Below are positions 9,484 to 18,797 of a stretch of DNA of 64,000 bases, piece by piece. A program made the position numbers and the translations under genes. A model generated the notes under the pieces. It saw only the letters and a list, made by a program, of their open reading frames with translations. It had not been told where the DNA came from and ran no database searches. The stretch is from Lysobacterales bacterium (GTDB taxonomy: Bacteria > Pseudomonadota > Gammaproteobacteria > Xanthomonadales > Ahniellaceae): NCBI GenBank assembly GCA_016703225.1, contig JADJCM010000002.1, forward strand, positions 806,001-870,000, written 5' to 3'. Position 1 is the first letter of the stretch. Every line of letters starts with the position of its first letter.

Positions 9484-12400
9484 TCAGGCGTTGCGTCGGC
9501 GCATCGCGAAGCCGCCGAGCAACAACGCCAGCAGCGCGAGCCCGACCCAATTCAGTGCGGGCACCGGGATGGGCGGCACGGCCACGCCGAAGTTGGTCGG
9601 GTCACCGGCAACGCCGGTGGCCGGGTCGTCGGTCAAGGCCGTCGCTTCATTGCTGCCATTGCCGTCGGCATCGAATGCAATCGTGCCCTGATTGGAGATG
9701 GTGCCCGAGGCGGTTACCAGCAGGGTGGCGTTGATCGTGATCGTCACCGATCCGCCGGCGGGAATGGCGCCGTTCCACGTGACGGTGTTTCCGGCCACAT
9801 TGGTGGTGCCCGAACTGGCGCTCGCGAGCAGGCCGGCAAGCATCGGCGAGACCACGTCGGTGAACTCATCGCCTGCATTGTCCGCCTGCGCGGTTCCGCC
9901 GGCGTTGGTCAGCACGATGGTGTAGACCACGGCCCCGCCACCGAAGAATACGCCGGTCACGGTCTTGCTGCCGGTGACATTGGCTGCGGTCAGCACGTTG
10001 GTGGTGTCGGTGGCGCTGTTGTTGCCGGGGTTGGCGTCGCTCACGCCTGCACCCGCGGCCACCGTTGCGGTATTGCTGAGGGTGCTGCCACCGGCGCCGG
10101 CCGCGACCGCGCAGGTCGCGGTGTAGGTGGCAGTACCAGCGGCCGGAATGCTGGCCACGTCGGCGATGTTGCCGGGTCCTCCCGCGCCGCAGGTTCCACC
10201 CACCGATACCACGCAGGTCCAGGTGCAGGTCAGCGCGGCCGGGAAGGTGTCGCTGACCAGTGTGCCCGGTGCGTCGCTTGGACCGAGATTGCTAGCGACG
10301 ATGGTGTAGGTGAGGTTGCCACCCGCAGTCACCGACGCGAGGCCGTCGGTCTTGGAGATGGACAAGTCCGCCTGCGGCGTCAGTATGTCGGTGTCGGTCG
10401 CGCTGTTGTTGGCCGCGTTCGGATCGGTGATCGCGCTCGCGACCGTCGCCGTATTGATCAGGTTTCCGCTGGCAGAGGATGCGATGGTGCAGGTCGCGGT
10501 GTAGGTCACGCTGTCGCCGACCGCGAGATTCACGGCGCTGTCGTTGATGTTGCCGCTGCCTGCCGCAGTGCAGGCACCGGTGCCGGCGCCGACACAAGTC
10601 CAGGTGCAGGCGGAGAGCGTCGCCGGGAAGGTGTCGGTCACCGTTGCGCCAGTCACCGGGTCGCCGCCGATGTTGCTGGCGACGATCGTGTAGGTGACGG
10701 TGGTCCCCGGAATCTCGGTCGCGGTGCCGTCGGTCTTGGTGATCGACAGGTCGGCCGACAGCGCCCGGCAGGCGGTGACGGTGACGTCGTCGATGGCCAG
10801 GCCGCCGAAATTGATCGAAGTTTCCGAATCCACATGGAAGCGCATTTCGGTATTGAGGCCAGCGAGCGAGTCTGCCCGCGCGCTACGCAGGCTCCAGCCG
10901 GAACTGGCACCGACGTTGACGGCCGGGTTGCCGGGCGCATCGACCATCGTCGCGTCCATCCATTCGAACAAGCGCACCGGCGTTGCGCCGCCAACTTGCT
11001 GAAAGTCGACGAACAGATGGTCGAACGATGCATTCTCCATCTGGTACTTCTGCGCCCAGCTGACTACCACGGGCGCGGACAGGCCGGCCAGATTGACGGC
11101 CGACGAGAGCAGGTCCTGGTTGCTGCTGGCGTCGTAGGTGTTGTCGAGATCGGTCTTCCAGCAACTCACGCCGCTGTTGCAGGTGGTGAAGCCGGCGATC
11201 GGGTTGGCCGTGGTCGTGGCCAATGTCGCGGGAAGCCCGAGTTCCCACTCGTCGGCAGTGCCGGAATGGGTGAAGCCCGCAGCGCCGCCCTCGAAGTCGG
11301 TCGTCAGGACGGTCTGTGGTGTGAACCCGGGGGCACAGGTCGGAGAGGTGGCTGCTTCGCAGATGCGCAGGCTCCAGGCGGTCAGGGTGCCACCGTTGGC
11401 GTCGGCAATGTCATCGCGAAGGTCGAGGGTCCAGGTGCCGCCGGCATCTTCGCCATCGAACCAGGACATGCGATAAGCAGTTTCCGGCTTCAGTCGCATC
11501 CCCTTCATTACCGTGTAACCGACGGGCGGGACGGCCGCTTCATCGTCGAAGGAAATATCCATCTGCGCCTGACCGCCAGCAGCTCCCGCGCCGATGTCGG
11601 TGAAGATGCCGTTGTCGTTGCCGGCCGGCGAGCGCAAGTGTGCATCGATCTGGTTCATGACCGTGTGATTGAGCGTGATGCTGACGTCGATGTCGGCAAT
11701 GCGCGGGTTGCCCGGCACCGTGATCGTGGACGAGACCAGGCCGGCGCCGGGGCCGATGGTCTGCGGCACATTGGTGCTGGTGTAAGTGGTGCAGTTCACG
11801 CCTTCGTCGGTATCGGCATGAATGGAAGCGCTGAGTTGGTAGGTGTGCGTCGCGTCACCGGTGGCGCCGGACGAGTCGACATAGGCGTAATAGGTGCCGG
11901 CATCTTTCACCGTCATCATCATCGCTTCCGACAGCGGATTGGCGACCGATCCCGTGCTGGCGTCGTTGATGACCAGAATCTGATCGGCAGCATCGCCAAA
12001 CAGGGCGAGCCCCAAGCGGCCGTTCCACTGCACGTTGTCGCGTTCGGGATCGAGGTCCAGGCTCAGGAATACGGTGTCGCCGGCATTGGCGGTAAAGCTG
12101 AAGAAATCGACGTCGGTGGGCGTGCCGCGGGTGCCGCTGGTCCAGCCGCTTGCTGGGAGCGGGGTGGCCGTGGCCGTGGAGTCATTGGCTTCAACTTCCG
12201 TGGCGGGTGCGCCGCTCTGCAGTCGGAAATGCAGTTCGTACGGCCGCAGCTGGTTGGTCGCGCTGAAGTGTTTCACGCGCAGGTAGTAGGTGCCCCCAGC
12301 GGTCAGCGTGGCTCCGGCGATGCTCGAGCCGAGCCCGCTGAAAGAACCGTCGTCATCGTCGAACTCGATCTGTGTTGTGCCGTCGGACTGATACAGGTAG

Positions 12401-12801
12401 AGCTGCGAATCCGAGCTGCTACTGACGTTGGCCGATGTCATCACCGCCGCATAGCGCTTGTCGCCCGCGGCGGCGGTAAACGAGTAGAAATCCTCGTCGG
12501 CGTTCGGGAAGACGTTGGCGCGCACGACCGTGTTGGCGCCGGTGATCGGAGTAGCTGTGCCGGAGGTGCCGTTCGGCTCGATCTCGGCGGCATAACCCTG
12601 ACCGAGCACCGCGTAAGGCGCATGCTTCAGGCCGGCGGGCAGTGTCACCGGCGAGGAGGCGCGTGCCGGCGCTTCGCCCTTGATTTCCACCGGCTGGCTG
12701 GCGGCATCGATCGTTGAAATCTGGAGCTCCGCGGAAGCGGGTCCGGCCAGTGTTGCAAGGAGCGCGATGCCCCAGCGGAGGTTTCGTGAGCGCGGATTCA
12801 T
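9484..12801 (-). CDS. Secreted multidomain protein: PPC, P-domain, DUF11 repeats, IPTL-CTERM-like anchor
   Basis: A 1105-residue surface or secreted protein. In order: signal peptide (MNPRSRNLRWGIALLATLAG, cleavage near ASA); two PPC-type domains around IEPNGTSGTATPI and VEANDSTATATPL; a proprotein-convertase P domain (about 305-455; NHTVMNQIDAHLRSP, then GTWTLDLRD); a MAM-like jellyroll beginning FEGGAAGF; three DUF11-type repeats, each opening like ADLSITKTDG or NVTGSKTV; and a C-terminal sorting signal with PIPVPALNW, a hydrophobic helix and RRRNA, close to IPTL-CTERM. No protease catalytic domain is present although PPC and P domains usually accompany one. Start 12801 is set by the signal peptide. 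Probably an adhesin or matrix protein; function unknown. Confidence 0.8.
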   Translation of the reverse strand: MNPRSRNLRWGIALLATLAGPASAELQISTIDAASQPVEIKGEAPARASSPVTLPAGLKHAPYAVLGQGYAAEIEPNGTSGTATPITGANTVVRANVFPNADEDFYSFTAAAGDKRYAAVMTSANVSSSSDSQLYLYQSDGTTQIEFDDDDGSFSGLGSSIAGATLTAGGTYYLRVKHFSATNQLRPYELHFRLQSGAPATEVEANDSTATATPLPASGWTSGTRGTPTDVDFFSFTANAGDTVFLSLDLDPERDNVQWNGRLGLALFGDAADQILVINDASTGSVANPLSEAMMMTVKDAGTYYAYVDSSGATGDATHTYQLSASIHADTDEGVNCTTYTSTNVPQTIGPGAGLVSSTITVPGNPRIADIDVSITLNHTVMNQIDAHLRSPAGNDNGIFTDIGAGAAGGQAQMDISFDDEAAVPPVGYTVMKGMRLKPETAYRMSWFDGEDAGGTWTLDLRDDIADANGGTLTAWSLRICEAATSPTCAPGFTPQTVLTTDFEGGAAGFTHSGTADEWELGLPATLATTTANPIAGFTTCNSGVSCWKTDLDNTYDASSNQDLLSSAVNLAGLSAPVVVSWAQKYQMENASFDHLFVDFQQVGGATPVRLFEWMDATMVDAPGNPAVNVGASSGWSLRSARADSLAGLNTEMRFHVDSETSINFGGLAIDDVTVTACRALSADLSITKTDGTATEIPGTTVTYTIVASNIGGDPVTGATVTDTFPATLSACTWTCVGAGTGACTAAGSGNINDSAVNLAVGDSVTYTATCTIASSASGNLINTATVASAITDPNAANNSATDTDILTPQADLSISKTDGLASVTAGGNLTYTIVASNLGPSDAPGTLVSDTFPAALTCTWTCVVSVGGTCGAGGPGNIADVASIPAAGTATYTATCAVAAGAGGSTLSNTATVAAGAGVSDANPGNNSATDTTNVLTAANVTGSKTVTGVFFGGGAVVYTIVLTNAGGTAQADNAGDEFTDVVSPMLAGLLASASSGTTNVAGNTVTWNGAIPAGGSVTITINATLLVTASGTISNQGTIAFDADGNGSNEATALTDDPATGVAGDPTNFGVAVPPIPVPALNWVGLALLALLLGGFAMRRRNA

Positions 12802-13017
12802 CGTGTCTTCCCCAAGACGACTCGTTCGCAGGGCGGTCGATGCGCCATCGGTCCGGGCTGCGCGCGAGCGCGCAAGGCAACTACGAAGCGTGATTGGTTT
12901 TCTGAGCCTGGAACCGTCGCGGCTGGCCGGCGGGCGGCACCGGGCGGAAGGGCAGATTCGCGCAGATTGCATGGCGGAAGACTAGACTTGCGGCCACTTG
13001 GTCGGGAAGGATGGAGC

Positions 13018-13554
13018 ATGCGGCGGATCATCTGCGTTCTGGCGTGGGCCTGGGGCTTGCTGGCGGGCTTGGGTGCGGGTTCGGTGCAAGCGGTAGAAGA
13101 CGGCTATGTCATCCGCTGCGAGTCGAGACGTGAGCGCGACAACTACTGCACGGCGGATACCAGTGGCGGCGTCGAGCTGCGGCGCACTCTGAGCAAAGCC
13201 GCGTGCATTGAGGGCCAGAGCTGGGGGTTCGATGCGACCGGGATCTGGGTGCGCAAAGGCTGTCGCGCCGACTTCGACGTGCCGCGCGCGTACAGCTCCG
13301 GACGCGGCTGGAGTTCGCAGCGCGGCTACGGTCGCTTCTATCGCGATGGGCAGCAGGCCGCCGGCAGCAGCGTGCGCGTGGTATGCGAGGCGCGCGGCAA
13401 GAGCCGTGTCGTGTGTCCAATCGAGGATGTCCGGGATGTCGATCTGATCTACGAGCGCAGCCGCGAGCGTTGCCGCTTCCAGGTGAGCTGGGGTTTCGAC
13501 GACCAATCGATCTGGGTCGAACAAGGTTGCCGCGCAGAGTTCCTGGTGAACTGA
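13018..13554 (+). CDS. DUF3011 family secreted protein
   Basis: A 178-residue protein with signal peptide (MRRIICVLAWAWGLLAGLG, cleavage near VQA) and two copies of the DUF3011 repeat: a Cys-containing strand (RCESRRERDNYC; VCEARGKSRVVC) followed by SWGFDxxxIWVxxGCRA(D/E)F. Each repeat has three cysteines in the same order, suggesting disulfide-stabilised periplasmic modules. The ATG at 13018 is preceded by AAGGATGGAG; an upstream ATG in frame would spoil the signal peptide. It is divergent from the large secreted protein across 216 bases and abuts the convergent EcsC-like gene. The biochemical role of DUF3011 is unknown. Confidence 0.78.
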   Translation: MRRIICVLAWAWGLLAGLGAGSVQAVEDGYVIRCESRRERDNYCTADTSGGVELRRTLSKAACIEGQSWGFDATGIWVRKGCRADFDVPRAYSSGRGWSSQRGYGRFYRDGQQAAGSSVRVVCEARGKSRVVCPIEDVRDVDLIYERSRERCRFQVSWGFDDQSIWVEQGCRAEFLVN

Positions 13555-14427
13555 TCAGCGCGGCTTCCGCTGTTTCGCAGGAGCTTTCTTGGCAACGACC
13601 GGGTTCGTTGCCGACTTGGGCGTACCGCGGCGTGCTGCGGCCTTGCGCGTGGCCGCCACCGGGGGCGCAGCCCGCGCCTTCCGGGACGATGCGGTGGCCA
13701 TTTGCGGCAGCAGCGGCAGCTCGGCGGTCGGGGCCAGTTGGGTCATGCGCTCGCGCCAGCTGCGCAGCATGTCGAAGTTCTGGTCCAGTGCCGTGCGTGC
13801 AGATCGCGTGGCCCAGTCGGTGAGCTGCGTGGGCGGAATCATCACCGCCGAACGCATCAGCTGCGGCCACTGCTTCAGGCTGGTCTCGCGCATCTTGCAC
13901 AGTTTCTGCGCGCGACTGCCGATGGCGTAGGTGACCGCGATGTTGGTCGCTGCCGCGGTCCCGATCTTGGCCAGCGGCCAGGCCTTGATCAGCAGGCGTG
14001 CAGCCAGGCCCTTGCCCAGCGTTTCCGCGATCACCTGGCCGGTGCGCTTGGCGATTTCGTCGGCGCCGATATTGGTCGCGGCGATGCCAAGCACGGCCAT
14101 CTTCTCGGCACCCGCGGGCAGTTCGAACTCGTACAGCGTGAAGGTCTCGAGCACCAGTTCGGCCTGCAGCACGCTGACCAGAGCGGCGTCGGCGAGCGGT
14201 CCGAGTGCGAACGAGGCGATCCGGCCGATGCCGGGAATTGCGCCGGTGAGCGCCGACAGCGCCCCCACCGCGCCCGCCTGCAGGCACTTTGAGCGCACCA
14301 GCATCTTGTGCAGGGCGTCGCGCCCCGCTTTCGGATGGGCCTGGCGCAGGCGTTCGACGCGCGCGATGGCGGCATCGCGGTCGGCATGGGTGACGGCATC
14401 CCACAGGGACAGGCTGGATTGGCGCAT
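13555..14427 (-). CDS. EcsC-like hydrophobic-core protein with basic tail
   Basis: A 290-residue protein with no signal peptide. A central region (about 50-165) is rich in Gly/Ala hydrophobic stretches such as ALSALTGAIPGIGRIASFAL and AATNIAVTYAIGS, resembling EcsC or DUF697-type membrane-associated helical domains; I hold this family call loosely. The last ~60 residues are Lys/Arg/Ala/Pro-rich and low complexity, a tail that could bind nucleic acid or membrane lipid. Start 14427 (MRQSSLSLWD) lies 93 bases from the divergent mtnA. Function unknown. Confidence 0.6.
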   Translation of the reverse strand: MRQSSLSLWDAVTHADRDAAIARVERLRQAHPKAGRDALHKMLVRSKCLQAGAVGALSALTGAIPGIGRIASFALGPLADAALVSVLQAELVLETFTLYEFELPAGAEKMAVLGIAATNIGADEIAKRTGQVIAETLGKGLAARLLIKAWPLAKIGTAAATNIAVTYAIGSRAQKLCKMRETSLKQWPQLMRSAVMIPPTQLTDWATRSARTALDQNFDMLRSWRERMTQLAPTAELPLLPQMATASSRKARAAPPVAATRKAAARRGTPKSATNPVVAKKAPAKQRKPR

Positions 14428-14520
14428 CGCCCGATTATGACGATTGTCACGCGCGGCGACAGGGGTGCGCGAAACCGGGGCGGTCGCTACGCTTTGCGGC
14501 CCATTGCCGAGCCCGCGCCG

Positions 14521-15582
14521 ATGATCGACTACGACCGCTACGACCGCATCCGTGCCGTGCAGTGGCAGGGCAGTGCGCTGCGTCTGCTCGACCAGCGAGT
14601 GTTGCCGTTGCGCACCGCGTACGTCGATTGCCACAATGCCGAAGAGGTCGCTGTGGCGATCCGCAACCTGACCGTGCGCGGTGCGCCGGCCATCGGCATC
14701 GCCGCGGCGTATGGCATCGCGCTGGCGGCGCGAGCGCTCTCCGTTGCGGGAAGCGGGCTGGTGCACGCCGAATCGTTGCGCGATGCGTTCGCCGTCCTGC
14801 GCGCATCGCGCCCGACTGCGGTGAACCTGTTCTGGGCACTGGACCGCATGGCGCGGGTGCTCGGAGACGCCGCCTCCGCCGAACGCATGGAGCATGAGGC
14901 GATCGCGATCGAGCGCGAAGATCTGGCCGCGAACCGGCGCATGGGCGAACTCGGTGCGGCCCTGATTACGCCAGACGCCGGCGTGCTCACCCACTGCAAT
15001 ACCGGGTCGCTCGCGACTGCCGGTTTCGGCACCGCGCTCGGCGTGATCCGCGCTGCCTACGCGCAGGGCCGGTTGGCGCGCGTGTTCAACACCGAGACCC
15101 GGCCGTGGCTGCAGGGCACACGCCTGACCGCGTGGGAACTGTTGACCGATGGCATTCCGGCGAAACTCATCGCCGACTCGGCGGCCGCGCACCTGATGTC
15201 GACCGGCGCCGTGCAGTGGATCGTGGTCGGCGCCGACCGCATCGCCGCGAACGGCGACACCGCGAACAAGATCGGCACCCTGCAGTTGGCGGTCGCGGCA
15301 CGCCACTTCGGCGCGAAGTTCATGGTCGTCGCACCGAGTTCCACCGTGGACATGGCGATGCCGAATGGCCACGACATCCACATCGAACTGCGCGAACCGA
15401 AAGAACTGCTGGAACACGCCGGGCATCGCGTCGCGGCCGAAGGCGTGGACGCGTGGAATCCGGTGTTCGATGTCGCGCCGACGACGCTGATCGACGCCAT
15501 CGTCACCGAGCGCGGCGTGATCGAAAAGCCCGATGCCGCGAAGATGGCGGCGGTGTTCAGGGATTCAGCAGCTCGCTCGTGA
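14521..15582 (+). CDS. mtnA: S-methyl-5-thioribose-1-phosphate isomerase
   Basis: MtnA converts 5-methylthioribose-1-phosphate to the ribulose form in methionine salvage. The 353-residue product has the family motifs RNLTVRGAPAIGIAAAYG, THCNTGSLAT with the catalytic Cys near 159, and GADRIAANGDTANKIGT with the catalytic Asp near 239. I use the ATG at 14521 (MIDYDRYDRIRAV), which matches the normal N-terminus; upstream frame is non-coding. No other methionine-salvage gene is in the window, but an mtnA next to gyrA is usual in Xanthomonadales. Its last 26 bases overlap the convergent toxin gene. Confidence 0.95.
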   Translation: MIDYDRYDRIRAVQWQGSALRLLDQRVLPLRTAYVDCHNAEEVAVAIRNLTVRGAPAIGIAAAYGIALAARALSVAGSGLVHAESLRDAFAVLRASRPTAVNLFWALDRMARVLGDAASAERMEHEAIAIEREDLAANRRMGELGAALITPDAGVLTHCNTGSLATAGFGTALGVIRAAYAQGRLARVFNTETRPWLQGTRLTAWELLTDGIPAKLIADSAAAHLMSTGAVQWIVVGADRIAANGDTANKIGTLQLAVAARHFGAKFMVVAPSSTVDMAMPNGHDIHIELREPKELLEHAGHRVAAEGVDAWNPVFDVAPTTLIDAIVTERGVIEKPDAAKMAAVFRDSAARS

Positions 15583-15853
15583 ATTGGCGTGCGCCATGCA
15601 TGATGGCAAGGATCAGCACGCGATTCGACTCGCGGCGGTACATCACGCGATAACTTTGGACGATGATTTCGCGCAGGTCGTGTTCGCCAACTTCGGGGAT
15701 CATGCGGCCGCTGTCGGGAAAATCGCGGAGACGCCGCGTGGCGAGCACGATGCGCCGCGTGAACTGTTCTGCATAGTGCTGCGAATCGCGGCTGATGAAG
15801 CCCCGGATCTCCACAAGGTCGTCCCGGGCAGGGCGCGACCAATCAACCCGCAT
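15557..15853 (-). CDS. RelE/ParE-family toxin
   Basis: A 98-residue basic protein with the ParE/RelE toxin fold signature: SRPARDDLVEIRGFI at the N-terminus, PDSGRMIPEVGEHDLREIIV in the middle, YRVMYRRESNRVLILAIMHGAR near the end. ParE toxins inhibit gyrase and RelE toxins cut mRNA; which applies cannot be told. The ATG at 15853 is preferred over a TTG two codons upstream. It overlaps the antitoxin stop by 11 bases, and its 3' end runs 26 bases into the convergent mtnA. Confidence 0.85.
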   Translation of the reverse strand: MRVDWSRPARDDLVEIRGFISRDSQHYAEQFTRRIVLATRRLRDFPDSGRMIPEVGEHDLREIIVQSYRVMYRRESNRVLILAIMHGARQFTSELLNP

Positions 15854-16028
15854 CGCCAAGAAACTCGCGCTCGATATCAGCCTGCGAGATCAATTCGCCA
15901 CGTGCTGCCGTTTCGATCGAGGCTTGCAGTTTCTGGCGCACGTACAGCGCGTACATCGCGTCGTCGAACGTCGCTTCGTCGGGCAATTGCTCGGCAATGT
16001 CGTGAACGATCTGCTTGACGCTGTGCAT
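15843..16028 (-). CDS. Antitoxin partner of the RelE/ParE toxin
   Basis: A 61-residue acidic protein (MHSVKQIVHDIAEQLPDEAT...) with a DDAMYALYVRQKLQASIE helix. Small proteins of this pattern commonly precede RelE/ParE-type toxins; I do not recognise a DNA-binding fold, so it may be mainly a toxin-neutralising helix. It is the first gene of the pair and its stop overlaps the toxin start by 11 bases, the usual coupling for such modules. Start ATG at 16028; the frame runs far upstream only as the shadow of gyrA. Confidence 0.75.
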   Translation of the reverse strand: MHSVKQIVHDIAEQLPDEATFDDAMYALYVRQKLQASIETAARGELISQADIEREFLGDAG

Positions 16029-16118
16029 GGCTGCGGGTTGCTTCGGACTCGGCGAATAGTATCGCCCAAATCGTTGCCTGCGGTGCGGTTTGAGCACGGG
16101 CGTCCGCAGCCCGTTCCC

Positions 16119-16127
16119 TGCTAGAAT
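16119..16127 (+). promoter_or_regulatory. Extended -10 promoter candidate for gyrA
   Basis: TGCTAGAAT matches an extended -10 (TGnTAnAAT) about 72 bases before the gyrA start, in the gap divergent from the toxin-antitoxin operon. A -35 at the right distance is not evident, as allowed for extended -10 promoters. Confidence 0.45.
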
Positions 16128-16199
16128 CCGCGGCTTCGCCCCCGCCCTTTTCAGCTCCCGCGGCGGGCGTGCAATCGCTTGATTCTGATGGGATTCCTG

Positions 16200-18797
16200 A
16201 TGTCCGAGTTCGCCAAGGAAATTATCCGCGTCAACATCGAAGACGAGATGCGCCAGAGTTACCTCGATTACGCCATGAGCGTGATCGTCGGACGCGCACT
16301 TCCGGATGTTCGCGATGGCCTGAAACCGGTGCACCGCCGGGTGCTGTTCGCGATGAACGAACTCGGTGCGCACAGCAACAAGCCGTACTACAAATCGGCG
16401 CGTATCGTCGGTGACGTGATCGGTAAGTACCACCCGCACGGCGACGCGTCGGTCTACGACACCCTGGTGCGCATGGCGCAACCGTTCTCGCTGCGCTACA
16501 TGCTGGTCGACGGCCAGGGCAACTTCGGTTCGGTCGACGGCGATTCGCCGGCGGCGATGCGCTACACCGAAGCGCGCATGGCCAAGCTCACCCATGACCT
16601 GCTCGCCGACATCGACAAGGAAACCGTCGACTTCACGCCGAACTACGACGAGAAGGAACTCGAGCCGACGGTGCTGCCGACGCGGGTGCCGAACCTGCTG
16701 ATCAACGGCTCGGCCGGCATCGCGGTCGGCATGGCCACCAATATCCCGCCGCACAACCTCGGCGAGGTGATTGACGCGACCATCGCGGTGATCGACGACC
16801 CCGAGATCACGATCGATGCCTTGATGCAGCACGTGCCCGGTCCGGACTTCCCGACCGCCGGCATCATCAACGGCAGCTCCGGCATCATCGAGGCCTATCG
16901 CACCGGCCGCGGTCGCATCCTGGTGCGTGCCAAAGCCGACATCGAGACCGACAGCGACGGCCGCGACGCGATCATCGTCACCGAACTGCCGTACATGGTG
17001 AACAAGGCGCGGCTGATCGAGAAGATCGCCGAGCTGCACAAGGAGAAGAAGATCGAGGGCATCGCCCCCGATGGTCTGCGCGACGAGTCCGACAAGGACG
17101 GCATGCGCATCTTCATCCAGGTCAAGCGTGGCGAGCAGGCCGATGTGCTGCTGAACAACCTGTTCCAGCAGACGCAGATGGAGACCGTGTTCGGCATCAA
17201 CATGGTGGCCCTGCTCGACGGCCAGCCCAAGGTGCTGAACCTCAAGGAGATCCTTGCGGCGTTCGTGCGCCATCGTCGCGAAGTGGTGACCCGCCGCACC
17301 ATCTTCGAACTGCGCAAGGCGCGCGCCCGTGCCCACGTGCTCGAAGGCCTGACCGTCGCGCTCGCCAACATCGACGAGATGATCGAGCTGATCAAGACCT
17401 CGCCGAATCCGGCCGAAGCCCGCGAGCGGCTGCTGGCGAAGCGCTGGCAGCCGGGCCTGGTGCGCGCGCTGCTCGGTGAGGCCGGAGCGGAGCTGTCGCG
17501 TCCGGAAGATCTGGCGCCGAACGAGGGCATGTTCGAGGACGGCTACCAACTCTCGGAAGTGCAGGTCAAGGAAATCCTCGACATGCGCCTGCAGAAGCTG
17601 ACCGGGCTCGAGCAGGAGAAGTTGACCGATGAATACAAGGAACTGCTCGACGCCATTCGCGGCCTGATCGCGATCCTGACCGATCCGGTCCTGCTGCTGA
17701 CGCTGATCCGCGACGAGCTGATCGAGATGAAGGAAGCCTATGGCGATCAGCGTCGCACCGTCATCCAGTTCAATCAGGAAGACTTGAAGAACGAGGATCT
17801 GATCGACAAGCAGGACCTGGTCGTCACCTTGTCGCACTCGGGCTACGCCAAGGCGCAGCCGGTCACCGACTATCGCGCCCAGCGCCGCGGTGGGCGCGGG
17901 CGTTCGGCGACCGCGATCAAGGAACTCGACTTCATCGAGAACATCCTGGTGGCACACAGCCACGACACCATCCTCTGCTTCACGTCCGGCGGGCGCGTGT
18001 TCTGGCTGCGTACTTTCCAATTCCCGATGGCCGGCCCGAATTCGCGTGGTCGCCCGATCGTGAACCTGCTGCCCAAGCTCGACGAAGGCGAGAAGGTCAA
18101 CGCGATGCTGCCGGTGCGTGAATACAGCGACGACCGTTTCGTGTTCTTCGCGACCCAGGCCGGTGTCGTCAAGAAGACCCCGCTCAGCGATTTCTCGCGT
18201 CCGCGCTCGATCGGCATCCGTGCCGTAGAACTCGACGAGGGCGATCGACTGGTCGATGTCGCGATCACCGACGGTTCGCGCGACGTGATGCTGTTCGCCT
18301 CCAACGGCAAGGCCGTGCGTTTCGCCGAGGCTGAAGTGCGCGCGGTCGGCCGCAGTGCCCGCGGCGTGCGCGGCATGACGCTGGCCGAAGGCGAGAAAGT
18401 GGTGTCGATGATCGTCGCTGATGTCGGCGATATCTTGACCGCGACCGAACGCGGCTTTGGCAAGCGCACGCCGCTCGACGACTATCCGCGCAAGGGCCGT
18501 GGCACCCAGGGCGTGATCGCGATCCAGACTTCGGACCGCAATGGCGCCCTGGTCGGTGCGGTGCAGGTCACCGAGGCCTACGAGATCATGCTGATCAGCA
18601 ACCAGGGCACGCTGGTGCGCACCCGCGTCGGCGAAGTCGCCCAGGTCGGGCGCAACACCCAGGGCGTGACCCTGATCCGTCTGCCGGCCGACGAGGCGCT
18701 GGTCGGACTGGCCAAGGTCGAATCGCTGGGCGATGAAGCCGCCGCCGAAGATGTGCTGGAAGGCGAAGGTCCGTCGGCTCCGGAGCTCGCGCCATGA
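16200..18797 (+). CDS. gyrA: DNA gyrase subunit A
   Basis: GyrA is the breaking-rejoining subunit that with GyrB introduces negative supercoils. The 865-residue protein aligns with E. coli GyrA without gaps over the first 120 residues; the catalytic tyrosine is Tyr122 in AAMRYTEARMAK. The C-terminal pinwheel carries the GyrA box QRRGGRG, which separates it from ParC. The quinolone pocket reads HPHGDASVYD, so position 83 is Ala (Ser in E. coli) and position 87 is Asp. Start 16200 (MSEFAKEIIRVNIEDEM) fits the family; in-frame ATGs just upstream are possible. The next gene's start overlaps the stop (ATGA). Confidence 0.97.
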   Translation: MSEFAKEIIRVNIEDEMRQSYLDYAMSVIVGRALPDVRDGLKPVHRRVLFAMNELGAHSNKPYYKSARIVGDVIGKYHPHGDASVYDTLVRMAQPFSLRYMLVDGQGNFGSVDGDSPAAMRYTEARMAKLTHDLLADIDKETVDFTPNYDEKELEPTVLPTRVPNLLINGSAGIAVGMATNIPPHNLGEVIDATIAVIDDPEITIDALMQHVPGPDFPTAGIINGSSGIIEAYRTGRGRILVRAKADIETDSDGRDAIIVTELPYMVNKARLIEKIAELHKEKKIEGIAPDGLRDESDKDGMRIFIQVKRGEQADVLLNNLFQQTQMETVFGINMVALLDGQPKVLNLKEILAAFVRHRREVVTRRTIFELRKARARAHVLEGLTVALANIDEMIELIKTSPNPAEARERLLAKRWQPGLVRALLGEAGAELSRPEDLAPNEGMFEDGYQLSEVQVKEILDMRLQKLTGLEQEKLTDEYKELLDAIRGLIAILTDPVLLLTLIRDELIEMKEAYGDQRRTVIQFNQEDLKNEDLIDKQDLVVTLSHSGYAKAQPVTDYRAQRRGGRGRSATAIKELDFIENILVAHSHDTILCFTSGGRVFWLRTFQFPMAGPNSRGRPIVNLLPKLDEGEKVNAMLPVREYSDDRFVFFATQAGVVKKTPLSDFSRPRSIGIRAVELDEGDRLVDVAITDGSRDVMLFASNGKAVRFAEAEVRAVGRSARGVRGMTLAEGEKVVSMIVADVGDILTATERGFGKRTPLDDYPRKGRGTQGVIAIQTSDRNGALVGAVQVTEAYEIMLISNQGTLVRTRVGEVAQVGRNTQGVTLIRLPADEALVGLAKVESLGDEAAAEDVLEGEGPSAPELAP

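Noticed and set aside
9448..12717. A 1089-codon open frame on the plus strand opposite the large secreted protein
   Set aside because: It mirrors the minus-strand gene, has no recognisable domain or RBS, and its composition (RRG, QVG-type strings) is that of an antisense frame in GC-rich DNA. Several similar long shadows occur, for example opposite gyrA, sucA, ftsH and ffh.
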